Part shown: positions 21,978-32,398 of the stretch, piece by piece
Layout: the number at the start of each line of letters is the position of its first letter
Position numbering within the stretch: the stretch's first letter is position 1
Assembly (NCBI RefSeq): GCF_020509005.1
Contig: NC_063018.1
Span: 1,240,001 to 1,304,000, forward strand
DNA: 64,000 bases
Direction of reading: 5' to 3'
Source of the DNA: Fulvia fulva
Taxonomy: Eukaryota > Ascomycota > Dothideomycetes > Mycosphaerellales > Mycosphaerellaceae
Made by a program: the position numbers and the translations under genes
The notes under the pieces: model-generated
Seen by the model: the letters and a program-made list of their open reading frames with translations, nothing else
Told to the model about the DNA's origin: nothing
Database searches by the model: none

Positions 21978-24900
21978 GTCTTCCTCATCGACGCGATGAA
22001 GACCAAGAACAACGTTTACCGAAAGTGAAGAGAGGAAAGAAGTTGAGGATCAATACAGCACAGCTAGACCTGTACGACGAGACGGGCAAGGACCACGCTT
22101 GCAAACCGTTCGTCACGAATGTAAATATCGGCTCAAAGAAACTCTCTTCTTCCAATCTCACTCTCATGGACACTGGCGCACTAGGCGAGTCTTTTATGGA
22201 CTATAAACTCGCGACCTCTCTCAACCTCGAACCCCAGGAACTGAAGTACCCTCGCACCCTTGAACTCTTTGACGGCACGGAGACTACCACTGGTAAGATT
22301 ACTCATGTTGTACACACGTCAATCACCCTCGGAGGCAAGCGTATGTCGATCACCAGCTTCCTTACGTCCCTACCGCATCAGAAGTTTATCCTCGGCCTCC
22401 CCTGGTTCAGACGACACCGACCTATCATCGACTGGACTTCCCTTACTGTCAGCTTCCCTCCAGAAGTTCCTCCGGCACCTCCGCCTTCTCCGCCGCCTCA
22501 GCGCGGTCCTGAGTATACCAAGATCTTCCAGGTGAACGCCGCTGCCTTCACCACTGCTGCTAAGCAGCCCAAAGCTCAAGTCTTCGCCGCCTCTCTCCGC
22601 GATATCGACATCGCCCTCGAGAAGCTCGACAAGAAGCGTACACCTACCGACCCTGCTACGAAGGTCCCTCCTTGGGCACACCACATCCTCCACGTATTCG
22701 ATGCTAAAGCCGCAGACGAGCTACCTCCTCATCGCCCTCACGACCACAAGATTGAGCTAGAAGAAGGTGCAGAGACACCGTTCGGACCGTTATATTCCAT
22801 GTCCCGAGAAGAGCTTATCGTCCTCAAGAGATACCTCGAAGAGAACCTAAAGAAGGGGTTCATTCGAGCGAGCCGTTCCAGCGCTGGCAGTCCCGTCATG
22901 TTCGTCAAGAAGCCCGGCGGTGGTCTACGCTTCTGCGTAGACTACCGAGGCTTGAACGCTGTTACAAAGAAGAACCGCTACCCAATACCGTTGATTCAGG
23001 AGACGCTCGAGCGCCTCTCTAAGGCCAAGTACTTCACCAAGCTCGATGTCATCGCTGCGTTCAACAAGTTACGAATGGCAGAAGGACACGAGTATCTCAC
23101 AGCCTTCCGTACTCGCTACGGGCTGTTCGAGTCGCTCGTTATGCCCTTCGGCGTTTGTAACGGGCCTAGTACCTTCCAGAACTTCATTAACGACATCCTT
23201 CAGGAGTTCCTCGATCAGTTCTGCACTGCCTACATCGACGACATCCTAGTCTACAGCGAGACCAAGGAGGAGCACCGCGAGCACGTCTGTAAGGTCCTTC
23301 AGAAGCTCGCAGACGCCGGCTTGCAGCTCGATATCGACAAGTGCGAGTTTGAGAAGACCGAAGTCAAGTTCCTTGGTTTGATCATTACCGCAGACGGCAT
23401 CAAGATGGACCAAGAGAAGATCGACGCTATCGTCGAATGGGATGCTCCTACGAACGTCAAAGAGGTCCAGGGTTTCCTAGGCTTTGCCAACTTCTACCGC
23501 CGCTTCATCCACGCATTTTCGGGCGTGGTACGCCCTTTGACGAAGCTCACGCGCAAGGGTGAGAAGTTCGCCTGGACCGACGAATGCCAGGAGGCTTTTG
23601 ACTTGCTCAAAGCGAAGTTTGTTGAGAACCCGCTTCTACGGCACTTCGATTTCGAACTGGAGACCCGTGTAGAGACCGACGCATCCGACGGCGTGGTGGG
23701 CGGTGTCCTGCTACAACGCCGCTCGCCTGAATCCCCCTGGTTACCTGTCGCCTTCCTCTCCAAGAAGATGACCGCCACGGAGTGTAACTACGAGATCTAC
23801 GACAAGGAGCTTCTCGCCATCGTCAAAGCTTTCGAAGAGTGGCGCCCCGAGCTCGAAGGCTCTGCTATGCCCGTCCAAGTAAGCTCCGACCATAAGAACC
23901 TCGTCTACTTTATGAAGAGCAAGCTGCTCAATCGTCGCCAGGCCCGCTGGAGCGAGTTCCTCTCCCGGTTCAACTTCGTGATCTCGTACACGCCCGGCAA
24001 GGCCAACTCGATGGCCGACGCCCTTACCCGCCGCCCTGGTGACTCTCCAGTTGATCGAAGAGGGGGCCGGCAAATCGCAGGGCAACAAGTCATCAAAGAG
24101 CACAACCTCTCTTCCGAGCTTCGAGAGTACCTATCGAACGGCCAGCCTACGCTCGCCGCTTCCTTTGCTACTCTCGTGCTCGCTCCTGCCTACCTTGACG
24201 AGAGTGACGATGAATCCGAGCCTGAAGAATACGCCTCGGACGCTGAGGACTTGAACGACGATGAAGAGGGCTCAGTAACGACCGACGGCTCATCCGAATC
24301 AGACTTTGAGGGGTTTGATAATGAGGAGCAGCCCGAAGGCATCATGGCACGAGTACGAACAGCGTACGATGCCGACATAGACGCCCAAAAGTTAGTTCAG
24401 GCCCTTGGATCTGGCGCGAGGACATTCCCGGGCTTCTCGCTGTCCGAGTGCGAGCTCCAGGGAGGTGTCGTCTACTTCCGTAAGAAGCTTTACGTACCGC
24501 AGCCCGAAGGCTCTAATATCCGAGCTGAGATTCTTCAAATCATCCACGACTCCGCCTCTGGGGGTCACCCAGGCGTAGCCAAGACCCACAAGCTCCTCGC
24601 TAGGTATTACTGGTGGCCGCATTCCTGGAAGGACGTCCGCCGCTACGTGCTGAACTGCGCTGCTTGCCGAAGAGCCAAAGCTAACCGCCACCGTCCCCAC
24701 GGTCTCTTGCACCCTCTCCCGGCTCCTGATCGTCCGTGGAAGCACATCACTATGGACTTTATCACCGATCTTCCTCACGGCAAGACCTTCAGCGGCGTGA
24801 AAGCAAAGGCCCTTCTAGTGATCGTGGACCGTCACTCCAAGGACCGGTACATGATCCCGTGCTGGAGCATGACCGCAAAGGAGACTGCTCGCTTGTTCTA

Positions 24901-26401
24901 CGAATTCGTCTGGCGCTTTCAAGGCCTCCCGGATAGCATCACCTCTGACAGAGGCACCCAGTTCATCTCGCACTTCTGGAAGCGTCTGTGTGCTATCCTG
25001 GGCATCAAGCATAACCTCTCGACCAGTTTTCAGCCACAGACCGACGGCCAGACCGAAATTACGAACGCTATCCTCGAGCAGGTCCTTCGTTGCTTCGTCG
25101 ACTACCACCAGAAGGATTGGCCTCAGCATATCCCTGCGGTGGAGTTCGCTACTCGTAACTGGGACTCGGAGACTACTGGCTACTCTCCCTTCTATACTAC
25201 GAGAGGTTACCACCCTCGTACAGGCATGGAACCAGAAGAACCTCTCCCGCCTACCGAAGACGCAAACGAGCAAGCAGCAGACGAGTTCGCTACTATGCTC
25301 TCACAGATCCATGAAGAAGTTCACGACGAGATGGTGTACGCACAAGCAATCTACGAGGATCAAGCCAATCGTCGTCGCCAGCCAGCTCCCGACTACCAAG
25401 TAGGCGATATGGTCTACCTCAACTCCAAGAACATCAAGACAGACCGCCCCTCCAAGAAGCTGAACTGGAAGAACCTAGGTCCTTTTGAGATCACCGAGCG
25501 TATCAGTTCACACGCCTACCGTCTAGCTCTTCCTGCGAACATAAAGATCCACGACGTCTTCCATCCCGTACGCCTTCGGCCGTCGGCTGAGGACCCATTC
25601 CCGAACCAAAACCAAGACATGCCAGGTCCTCCCGATGAAGTAGAAGTCGACGAGCCTGTTAACCTACCTTCTGACGACTATGCCGTCCGCAAGATCCGGG
25701 GAATCCGCGTAGAGCCCAACGACGTTGAAGGACTACCGCCGATCAAGTATGAAGTCGAATGGCAAGGTTGCCCTGAGTGGGATACCTCATGGGAACCTAT
25801 CCAACATATCATCTTCAATCGTCAAGCAATCGAAGAATACCACGCCCGCGCAGACGGCCCAGAAGTCAACATCGGCAGGCTCTTCGAATCTGAGCTCTTC
25901 GACGGGGCTTACCAATGGTGTATCGACCATGACATCAGGCCTAGGCCTGGTACTGAAGCTGAACATCCTCGATATGTGGAACTACTACGGCTTCGTAGGA
26001 ACTCAGCTTTGTTCGGGGGGGCTACTGTCATGGTCTCCCCACAGAGAGTACAGAAGGTGGGGACAGAAGAGCCTCAGAGTGCTCAGAAGTCGTCAAGAAG
26101 TGACAGTCCAGCTTGGTGTGTGAGCGCCAAGAATCACATGCCCCGCAACATTCACTACGGGACCCAGCCCTCCAAATTCACCCCTCTACTAAACCTTGAC
26201 AGATTCACTTCGGCTCGTGACTGTGTGACTCACGGCACTCCCGCGAGCACCCGCGACTGCGCTGGACCCTGGAAGAAGCACGTGGAAGACTCGGAACGTA
26301 GGGCAGGTTGGAATAAGGTTTTGAGCAAAGCTGCTGAGCGCGGCTTCGCACGGGTTAGCCCTGTTGATGCGGGGACACGCACTCGCGAGGGTCGCGTATA
26401 A
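21962..26401 (+). CDS. pol: Pol of chromovirus E1 (PR-RT-RH-IN-chromodomain)
   Basis: The frame is open from 21962, overlaps the gag end and has no ATG nearby, so it is likely read after a -1 shift. Counting from 22025: protease DTG at 49-51; RT with KLDVIAAFNKLRM and YIDD at 403-406; RNase H with DASDG at 552-556 and [12 protein letters not shown]; an integrase zinc region starting at H841 and H848 with NCAACRRAK; DDE at D911, D975 and E1011 (35 residues between the last two, the canonical spacing); chromodomain at about 1219-1275 (KYEVEWQGCPEWDTSWEP). An acidic Ser/Glu/Asp linker separates RNase H from integrase. The frame runs through the polypurine tract into the 3' LTR and stops at the TAA inside TATAAATA. 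All catalytic residues are present. Confidence 0.92.
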   Translation, partial: AGKSLGLPHRRDEDQEQRLPKVKRGKKLRINTAQLDLYDETGKDHACKPFVTNVNIGSKKLSSSNLTLMDTGALGESFMDYKLATSLNLEPQELKYPRTLELFDGTETTTGKITHVVHTSITLGGKRMSITSFLTSLPHQKFILGLPWFRRHRPIIDWTSLTVSFPPEVPPAPPPSPPPQRGPEYTKIFQVNAAAFTTAAKQPKAQVFAASLRDIDIALEKLDKKRTPTDPATKVPPWAHHILHVFDAKAADELPPHRPHDHKIELEEGAETPFGPLYSMSREELIVLKRYLEENLKKGFIRASRSSAGSPVMFVKKPGGGLRFCVDYRGLNAVTKKNRYPIPLIQETLERLSKAKYFTKLDVIAAFNKLRMAEGHEYLTAFRTRYGLFESLVMPFGVCNGPSTFQNFINDILQEFLDQFCTAYIDDILVYSETKEEHREHVCKVLQKLADAGLQLDIDKCEFEKTEVKFLGLIITADGIKMDQEKIDAIVEWDAPTNVKEVQGFLGFANFYRRFIHAFSGVVRPLTKLTRKGEKFAWTDECQEAFDLLKAKFVENPLLRHFDFELETRVETDASDGVVGGVLLQRRSPESPWLPVAFLSKKMTATECNYEIYDKELLAIVKAFEEWRPELEGSAMPVQVSSDHKNLVYFMKSKLLNRRQARWSEFLSRFNFVISYTPGKANSMADALTRRPGDSPVDRRGGRQIAGQQVIKEHNLSSELREYLSNGQPTLAASFATLVLAPAYLDESDDESEPEEYASDAEDLNDDEEGSVTTDGSSESDFEGFDNEEQPEGIMARVRTAYDADIDAQKLVQALGSGARTFPGFSLSECELQGGVVYFRKKLYVPQPEGSNIRAEILQIIHDSASGGHPGVAKTHKLLARYYWWPHSWKDVRRYVLNCAACRRAKANRHRPHGLLHPLPAPDRPWKHITMDFITDLPHGKTFSGVKAKALLVIVDRHSKDRYMIPCWSMTAKETARLFYEFVWRFQGLPDSITSDRGTQFISHFWKRLCAILGIKHNLSTSFQPQTDGQTEITNAILEQVLRCFVDYHQKDWPQHIPAVEFATRNWDSETTGYSPFYTTRGYHPRTGMEPEEPLPPTEDANEQAADEFATMLSQIHEEVHDEMVYAQAIYEDQANRRRQPAPDYQVGDMVYLNSKNIKTDRPSKKLNWKNLGPFEITERISSHAYRLALPANIKIHDVFHPVRLRPSAEDPFPNQNQDMPGPPDEVEVDEPVNLPSDDYAVRKIRGIRVEPNDVEGLPPIKYEVEWQGCPEWDTSWEPIQHIIFNRQAIEEYHARADGPEVNIGRLFESELFDGAYQWCIDHDIRPRPGTEAEHPRYVELLRLRRNSALFGGATVMVSPQRVQKVGTEEPQSAQKSSRSDSPAWCVSAKNHMPRNIHYGTQPSKFTPLLNLDRFTSARDCVTHGTPASTRDCAGPWKKHVEDSERRAGWNKVLSKAAERGFARVSPVDAGTRTREGRV

Positions 26402-26545
26402 ATATCTGGCCTTCCCCAGGCCTCTCTTGCTTCCTTCGTCTTTTGTTTTGTGTAGCAATCATACCATACCCTTTTGCATCTGCACTTCGCACCTGCATTC
26501 TCGCTTTCACCCTTGCATCTCACAGGCCAGGCTCTCGCCCTGACA
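26026..26545 (+). repeat. 3' LTR of E1
   Basis: 520-bp copy of 20255-20774. It starts directly after GGGGGGGCTAC and is followed by GAAG, the right half of the target duplication in the E2 LTR. Confidence 0.93.
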
Positions 26546-26948
26546 GAAGAGCCTCAGAGCGCTCAGAAGTCGTCAAGAAGTGACAGTCCAGCTTGGTGTG
26601 TGAACGCCAAGAATCACATGCCCCGCAACATTCACTACGGGACCCAGCCCTCCAGATTCACCCCTCTACCAAACCTTGAAGCACGTGGAAGACTCGGAAC
26701 GTAGGGCAGGTTGGAATAAGGTTTTGAGCAAAGCTGCTAAGCGCGGCTTCGCACGGGTTAGCCCTGTTGATGCGGGGACACGCACTCGCGAGGGTCGCGT
26801 ATAAATATCTGGCCTTCCCCAGGCCTCTCTTGCTTTCTTCGTCTTTTGTTTTGTGTAGCAATCATACCATACCCTTTTGCATCTGCACTTCGCACCTGCA
26901 TTCTCGCTTTCACCCTTACATCTCACAGGCCAGGCTCTCGCCCTGACA
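26546..26948 (+). repeat. right part of the E2 5' LTR
   Basis: Continuation of the LTR that begins at 20211-20254. It ends CTGACA at 26948 before the E2 internal region. It carries the same approximately 77-bp deletion as the E2 3' LTR, which shows the two belong together. Confidence 0.9.
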
Positions 26949-26990
26949 TCACAAAAGACCAACAAACCGTCAACCACTCGAGTCATCCTC

Positions 26991-28151
26991 ATGGGTGACC
27001 ACGCCACCGATAGAGGTGTCAACCTCGACAACCAAGACACTCCATTCCACTTCAGTGAGTGGACTGACATCCCCTTCTCGAACGCCGCTGCCTTCGGTGC
27101 CTGGGCAAACGCCAACCCCGACACCGCCTACGCTCTCATCAACCGCACCGTCTCCTCTTTCCGCGAGACCGCCCAGCAGGTCGAGCAAGCAAACAACCAA
27201 GCAACATACCTTCAAGGTATTGTGAACACCTTCCAGAACCTCGCCCCGCACGCCGACGACAACCGCCGCCAGCACTTCTCCAAGAAGGTCAACGACCCAG
27301 ACGAGTTCGACGGCAACAAGAGCAAGTTTGAGGCATTTGAGACACAGCTCACCATCAAGCTGTTGGCTAATGCCGACCACTTTCCGCAAGAGAAGGACAA
27401 AGTCACGTACGTCTTCTCCCTCCTTCGGGGAGACGCCGCGGCTCAGGTACAACACTACATCGACAACGCCACGCAGACTATCGGCTGCCCGGACGTCCTC
27501 ACCTTGATGCAGGACCTCCGTGCTGCCTTTGGTGATCCAGACCGTAGAGCCACCGCCCAGAACGCCATCTATAACCTCCTCCAGAAGAACAAGAGCTTCG
27601 CCGAGTACCTCGCGGCCTTCAACCGCGACATCGGGTTCACCGGCTACAACGAAGAGACCAAGAAGAGCACTCTCCGCCGTGGTTTGTCAGCAGAGCTTCT
27701 TCGAGCCCTCGAGGACAAGGACGTTGGTGCTATGAGCTTCCGTGAGCTCGTCGAGACCTGCCAGCGCCTCGACTCCAACATGAAACACACCGCCTCTCTC
27801 CTCGCTTCCCGTTCTCAAGGTCGTCAGCCTCGGGGTCCCGGAAGCCACTTCGCTGCTCCACTAGGCGCCGCCGCTCCTACGGCTCTCCCTCCCGTCTCTG
27901 TAGGTGACGCTATGGATCTCAGCGCTAGTGCCGCCGTCCCTCGAGTCCAGGGCCTCGTTAACGGTAAGCTTACTCCCGAAGAGAAGCTTCGCCGTCGCCA
28001 GGCCGGACTCTGCACCTACTGCGGCGGTCCAGGCCACATCGCAGCTAACTGTCCGCAGCTCGCTGCCCGTAACGCCCGCAACCCGGTTCGCGGCGCTGTC
28101 GGCGCTATCGAGCCTGCTCCTGCTGCTCCCGCTGAGCAGGAAAAAGCCTAG
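26991..28151 (+). CDS. gag: Gag of chromovirus E2
   Basis: 386 codons, the same frame and domain order as the E1 Gag. I see three amino-acid differences (G/R, H/Y, G/S), all from C-to-T or G-to-A changes in CpA/TpG context. The knuckle CTYCGGPGHIAANCP and the A5 run before the stop are kept. Confidence 0.9.
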   Translation: MGDHATDRGVNLDNQDTPFHFSEWTDIPFSNAAAFGAWANANPDTAYALINRTVSSFRETAQQVEQANNQATYLQGIVNTFQNLAPHADDNRRQHFSKKVNDPDEFDGNKSKFEAFETQLTIKLLANADHFPQEKDKVTYVFSLLRGDAAAQVQHYIDNATQTIGCPDVLTLMQDLRAAFGDPDRRATAQNAIYNLLQKNKSFAEYLAAFNRDIGFTGYNEETKKSTLRRGLSAELLRALEDKDVGAMSFRELVETCQRLDSNMKHTASLLASRSQGRQPRGPGSHFAAPLGAAAPTALPPVSVGDAMDLSASAAVPRVQGLVNGKLTPEEKLRRRQAGLCTYCGGPGHIAANCPQLAARNARNPVRGAVGAIEPAPAAPAEQEKA

Positions 28152-31100
28152 GTCTTCCTCATCGACGCGATGAAGACCAAGAACAACGTTTACCGAAAGT
28201 GAAGAGAGGAAAGAAGTTGAGGATCAATACAGCACAGCTAGACCTGTACGACGAGACGGGCAAGGACCACGCTTGCAAACCGTTCGTCACGAATGTAAAT
28301 ATCGGCTCAAAGAAACTCTCTTCTTCCAATCTCACTCTCATGGACACTGGCGCACTAGGCGAGTCTTTTATGGACTATAAACTCGCGACCTCTCTCAACC
28401 TCGAACCCCAGGAACTGAAGTACCCTCGCACCCTTGAACTCTTTGACGGCACGGAGACTACCACTGGTAAGATTACTCATGTTGTACACACGTCAATCAC
28501 CCTCGGAGGCAAGCGTATGTCGATCACCAGCTTCCTTACGTCCCTACCGCATCAGAAGTTTATCCTCGGCCTCCCCTGGTTCAGACGACACCGACCTATC
28601 ATCGACTGGACTTCCCTTACTGTCAGCTTCCCTCCAGAAGTTCCTCCGGCACCTCCGCCTTCTCCGCCGCCTCAGCGCGGTCCTGAGTATACCAAGATCT
28701 TCCAGGTGAACGCCGCTGCCTTCACCACTGCTGCTAAGCAGCCCAAAGCTCAAGTCTTCGCCGCCTCTCTCCGCGATATCGACATCGCCCTCGAGAAGCT
28801 CGACAAGAAGCGTACACCTACCGACCCTGCTACGAAGGTCCCTCCTTGGGCACACCACATCCTCCACGTATTCGATGCTAAAGCCGCAGACGAGCTGCCT
28901 CCTCATCGCCCTCACGACCACAAGATTGAGCTAGAAGAAGGTGCAGAGACACCGTTCGGACCGTTATATTCCATGTCCCGAGAAGAGCTTATCGTCCTCA
29001 AGAGATACCTCGAAGAGAACCTAAAGAAGGGGTTCATTCGAGCGAGCCGTTCCAGCGCTGGCAGTCCCGTCATGTTCGTCAAGAAGCCCGGCGGTGGTCT
29101 ACGCTTCTGCGTAGACTACCGAGGCTTGAACGCTGTTACAAAGAAGAACCGCTACCCAATACCGTTGATTCAGGAGACGCTCGAGCGCCTCTCTAAGGCC
29201 AAGTACTTCACCAAGCTCGATGTCATCGCTGCGTTCAACAAGTTACGAATGGCAGAAGGACACGAGTATCTCACAGCCTTCCGTACTCGCTACGGGCTGT
29301 TCGAGTCGCTCGTTATGCCCTTCGGCGTTTGTAACGGGCCTAGTACCTTCCAGAACTTCATTAACGACATCCTTCAGGAGTTCCTCGATCAGTTCTGCAC
29401 TGCCTACATCGACGACATCCTAGTCTACAGCGAGACCAAGGAGGAGCACCGCGAGCACGTCTGTAAGGTCCTTCAGAAGCTCGCAGACGCCGGCTTGCAG
29501 CTCGATATCGACAAGTGCGAGTTTGAGAAGACCGAAGTCAAGTTCCTTGGTTTGATCATTACCGCAGACGGCATCAAGATGGACCAAGAGAAGATCGACG
29601 CTATCGTCGAATGGGATGCTCCTACGAACGTCAAAGAGGTCCAGGGTTTCCTAGGCTTTGCCAACTTCTACCGCCGCTTTATCTACGCATTTTCGGGCGT
29701 AGTACGCCCTTTGACGAAGCTCACGCGCAAGGGTGAGAAGTTCGCCTGGACCGACGAATGCCAGGAGGCTTTTGACTTGCTCAAAGCGAAGTTTGTTGAG
29801 AACCCGCTTCTACAGCACTTCGATTTCGAACTGGAGACCCGTGTAGAGACCGACGCATCCGACGGCGTGGTGGGCGGTGTCCTGCTACAACGCCGCTCGC
29901 CTGAATCCCCCTGGTTACCTGTCGCCTTCCTCTCCAAGAAGTTGACCGCCACGGAGTGTAACTACGAGATCTACGACAAGGAGCTTCTCGCCATCGTCAA
30001 AGCTTTCGAAGAGTGGCGCCCCGAGCTCGAAGGCTCTGCTATGCCCGTCCAAGTAAGCTCCGACCATAAGAACCTCGTCTACTTTATGAAGAGCAAGCTG
30101 CTCAATCGTCGCCAGGCCCGCTGGAGCGAGTTCCTCTCCCGGTTCAACTTCGTGATCTCGTACACGCCCGGCAAGGCCAACTCGATGGCCGACGCCCTTA
30201 CCCGCCGCCCTGGAGACTCTCCAGTTGATCGAAGAGGGGGCCGGCAAATCGCAGGGCAACAAGTCATCAAAGAGCACAACCTCTCTTCCGAGCTTCGAGA
30301 GTACCTATCGAACGGCCAGCCTACGCTCGCCGCTTCCTTTGCTACTCTCGTGCTCGCTCCTGCCTACCTTGACGAGAGTGACGATGAATCCGAGCCTGAA
30401 GAATACGCCTCGGACGCTGAGGACTTGAACGACGATGAAGAGGGCTCAGTAACGACCGACGGCTCATCCGAATCAGACTTTGAGGGGTTTGATAATGAGG
30501 AGCAGCCCGAAGGCATCATGGCACGAGTACGAACAGCGTACGATGCCGACATAGACGCCCAAGAGTTAGTTCAGGCCCTTAGATCTGGCGCGAGGACATT
30601 CCCGGGCTTCTCGCTGTCCGAGTGCGAGCTCCAGGAAGGTGTCGTCTACTTCCGTAAGAAGCTTTACGTACCGCAGCCCGAAGGCTCTAATATCCGAGCT
30701 GAGATTCTTCAAATCATCCACGACTCCGCCTCTGGGGGTCACCCAGGCGTAGCCAAGACCCACAAGCTCCTCGCTAGGTATTACTGGTGGCCGCATTCCT
30801 GGAAGGACGTCCGCCGCTACGTGCTGAACTGCGCTACTTGCCGAAGAGCCAAAGCTAACCGCCACCGTCCCCACGGTCTCTTGCACCCTCTCCCGGCTCC
30901 TGATCGTCCGTGGAAGCACATCACTATGGACTTTATCACCGATCTTCCTCACGGCAAGACCTTCAGCGGCGTGAAAGCAAAGGCCCTTCTAGTGATCGTG
31001 GACCGTCACTCCAAGGACCGGTACATGATCCCGTGCTGGAGCATGACCGCAAAGGAGACTGCTCGCTTGTTCTACGAATTCGTCTGGCGCTTTCAAGGCC

Positions 31101-32398
31101 TCCCGGATAGCATCACCTCTGACAGAGGCACCCAGTTCATCTCGCACTTCTGGAAGCGTCTGTGTGCTATCCTAGGCATCAAGCATAACCTCTCGACCAG
31201 TTTTCAGCCACAGACCGACGGCCAGACCGAAATTACGAACGCTATCCTCGAGCAGGTCCTTCGTTGCTTCGTCGACTACCACCAGAAGGATTGGCCTCAG
31301 CATATCCCTGCGGTAGAGTTCGCTACTCGTAACTGGGACTCGGAGACTACTGGCTACTCTCCCTTCTATACTACGAGAGGTTACCACCCTCGTACAGGCA
31401 TGGAACCAGAAGAACCTCTCCCGCCTACCGAAGACGCAAACGAGCAAGCAGCAGACGAGTTCGCTACTATGCTCTCACAGATCCATGAAGAAGTTCACGA
31501 CGAGATGGTGTACGCACAAGCAATCTACGAGGATCAAGCCAATCGTCGTCGCCAGCCAGCTCCCGACTACCAAGTAGGCGATATGGTCTACCTCAACTCC
31601 AAGAACATCAAGACAGACCGCCCCTCCAAGAAGCTGAACTGGAAGAACCTAGGTCCTTTTGAGATCACCGAGCGTATCAGTTCACACGCCTACCGTCTAG
31701 CTCTTCCTGCGAACATAAAGATCCACGACGTCTTCCATCCCGTACGCCTTCGGCCGTCGGCTGAGGACCCATTCCCGAACCAAAACCAAGACATGCCAGG
31801 TCCTCCCGATGAAGTAGAAGTCGACGAGCCTGTTAACCTACCTTCTGACGACTATGCCGTCCGCAAGATCCGGGGAATCCGCGTAGAGCCCAACGACGTT
31901 GAAGGACTACCGCCGATCAAGTATGAAGTCGAATGGCAAGGTTGCCCTGAGTGGGATACCTCATGGGAACCTATCCAACATATCATCTTCAATCGTCAAG
32001 CAATCGAAGAATACCACGCCCGCGCAGACGGCCCAGAAGTCAACATCGGCAGGCTCTTCGAATCTGAGCTTTTCGACGGGGCTTACCAATGGTGTATCGA
32101 CCATGACATCAGGCCTAGGCCTGGTACTGAAGCTGAACATCCTCGATATGTGGAACTACTACGGCTTCGTAGGAACTCAGCTTTGTTCGGGGGGGCTACT
32201 GTCATGGTCTCCCCACAGAGTGTACAGAAGGTGGGGACAGAAGAGCCTCAGAGCGCTCAGAAGTCGTCAAGAAGTGACAGTCCAGCTTGGTGTGTGAACG
32301 CCAAGAATCACATGCCCCGCAACATTCACTACGGGACCCAGCCCTCCAGATTCACCCCTCTACCAAACCTTGAAGCACGTGGAAGACTCGGAACGTAG
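28136..32398 (+). CDS. pol: Pol of chromovirus E2 (PR-RT-RH-IN-chromodomain)
   Basis: Same layout as the E1 Pol, shifted by 6,174 bases, with all catalytic motifs kept (DTG, YIDD, integrase DDE, chromodomain). Seven amino-acid differences were seen before the LTR: H/Y, R/Q, M/L, K/E, G/R, G/E and A/T; the last changes the residue between the zinc-region cysteines (CAAC to CATC). The frame again runs into the 3' LTR. Because that LTR has a deletion that is not a multiple of three, it stops earlier, at TAG 32396-32398. Potentially functional. Confidence 0.9.
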   Translation, partial: AGKSLGLPHRRDEDQEQRLPKVKRGKKLRINTAQLDLYDETGKDHACKPFVTNVNIGSKKLSSSNLTLMDTGALGESFMDYKLATSLNLEPQELKYPRTLELFDGTETTTGKITHVVHTSITLGGKRMSITSFLTSLPHQKFILGLPWFRRHRPIIDWTSLTVSFPPEVPPAPPPSPPPQRGPEYTKIFQVNAAAFTTAAKQPKAQVFAASLRDIDIALEKLDKKRTPTDPATKVPPWAHHILHVFDAKAADELPPHRPHDHKIELEEGAETPFGPLYSMSREELIVLKRYLEENLKKGFIRASRSSAGSPVMFVKKPGGGLRFCVDYRGLNAVTKKNRYPIPLIQETLERLSKAKYFTKLDVIAAFNKLRMAEGHEYLTAFRTRYGLFESLVMPFGVCNGPSTFQNFINDILQEFLDQFCTAYIDDILVYSETKEEHREHVCKVLQKLADAGLQLDIDKCEFEKTEVKFLGLIITADGIKMDQEKIDAIVEWDAPTNVKEVQGFLGFANFYRRFIYAFSGVVRPLTKLTRKGEKFAWTDECQEAFDLLKAKFVENPLLQHFDFELETRVETDASDGVVGGVLLQRRSPESPWLPVAFLSKKLTATECNYEIYDKELLAIVKAFEEWRPELEGSAMPVQVSSDHKNLVYFMKSKLLNRRQARWSEFLSRFNFVISYTPGKANSMADALTRRPGDSPVDRRGGRQIAGQQVIKEHNLSSELREYLSNGQPTLAASFATLVLAPAYLDESDDESEPEEYASDAEDLNDDEEGSVTTDGSSESDFEGFDNEEQPEGIMARVRTAYDADIDAQELVQALRSGARTFPGFSLSECELQEGVVYFRKKLYVPQPEGSNIRAEILQIIHDSASGGHPGVAKTHKLLARYYWWPHSWKDVRRYVLNCATCRRAKANRHRPHGLLHPLPAPDRPWKHITMDFITDLPHGKTFSGVKAKALLVIVDRHSKDRYMIPCWSMTAKETARLFYEFVWRFQGLPDSITSDRGTQFISHFWKRLCAILGIKHNLSTSFQPQTDGQTEITNAILEQVLRCFVDYHQKDWPQHIPAVEFATRNWDSETTGYSPFYTTRGYHPRTGMEPEEPLPPTEDANEQAADEFATMLSQIHEEVHDEMVYAQAIYEDQANRRRQPAPDYQVGDMVYLNSKNIKTDRPSKKLNWKNLGPFEITERISSHAYRLALPANIKIHDVFHPVRLRPSAEDPFPNQNQDMPGPPDEVEVDEPVNLPSDDYAVRKIRGIRVEPNDVEGLPPIKYEVEWQGCPEWDTSWEPIQHIIFNRQAIEEYHARADGPEVNIGRLFESELFDGAYQWCIDHDIRPRPGTEAEHPRYVELLRLRRNSALFGGATVMVSPQSVQKVGTEEPQSAQKSSRSDSPAWCVNAKNHMPRNIHYGTQPSRFTPLPNLEARGRLGT

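Larger units (their letters stand above)
20255..26545 (+). mobile_element. chromovirus E1 (long-LTR type), intact, nested in the E2 5' LTR
   Basis: A 6,291-bp Ty3/gypsy element with 520-bp LTRs (20255-20774 and 26026-26545), inserted 44 bp into the 5' LTR of E2 with a 4-bp GAAG duplication (20251-20254 and 26546-26549). LTRs start TGTCATGG and end CTGACA. A G7 polypurine tract followed by CTAC precedes the 3' LTR. Gag and pol are uninterrupted and pol carries a C-terminal chromodomain, so the element looks complete and potentially autonomous. Confidence 0.93.
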
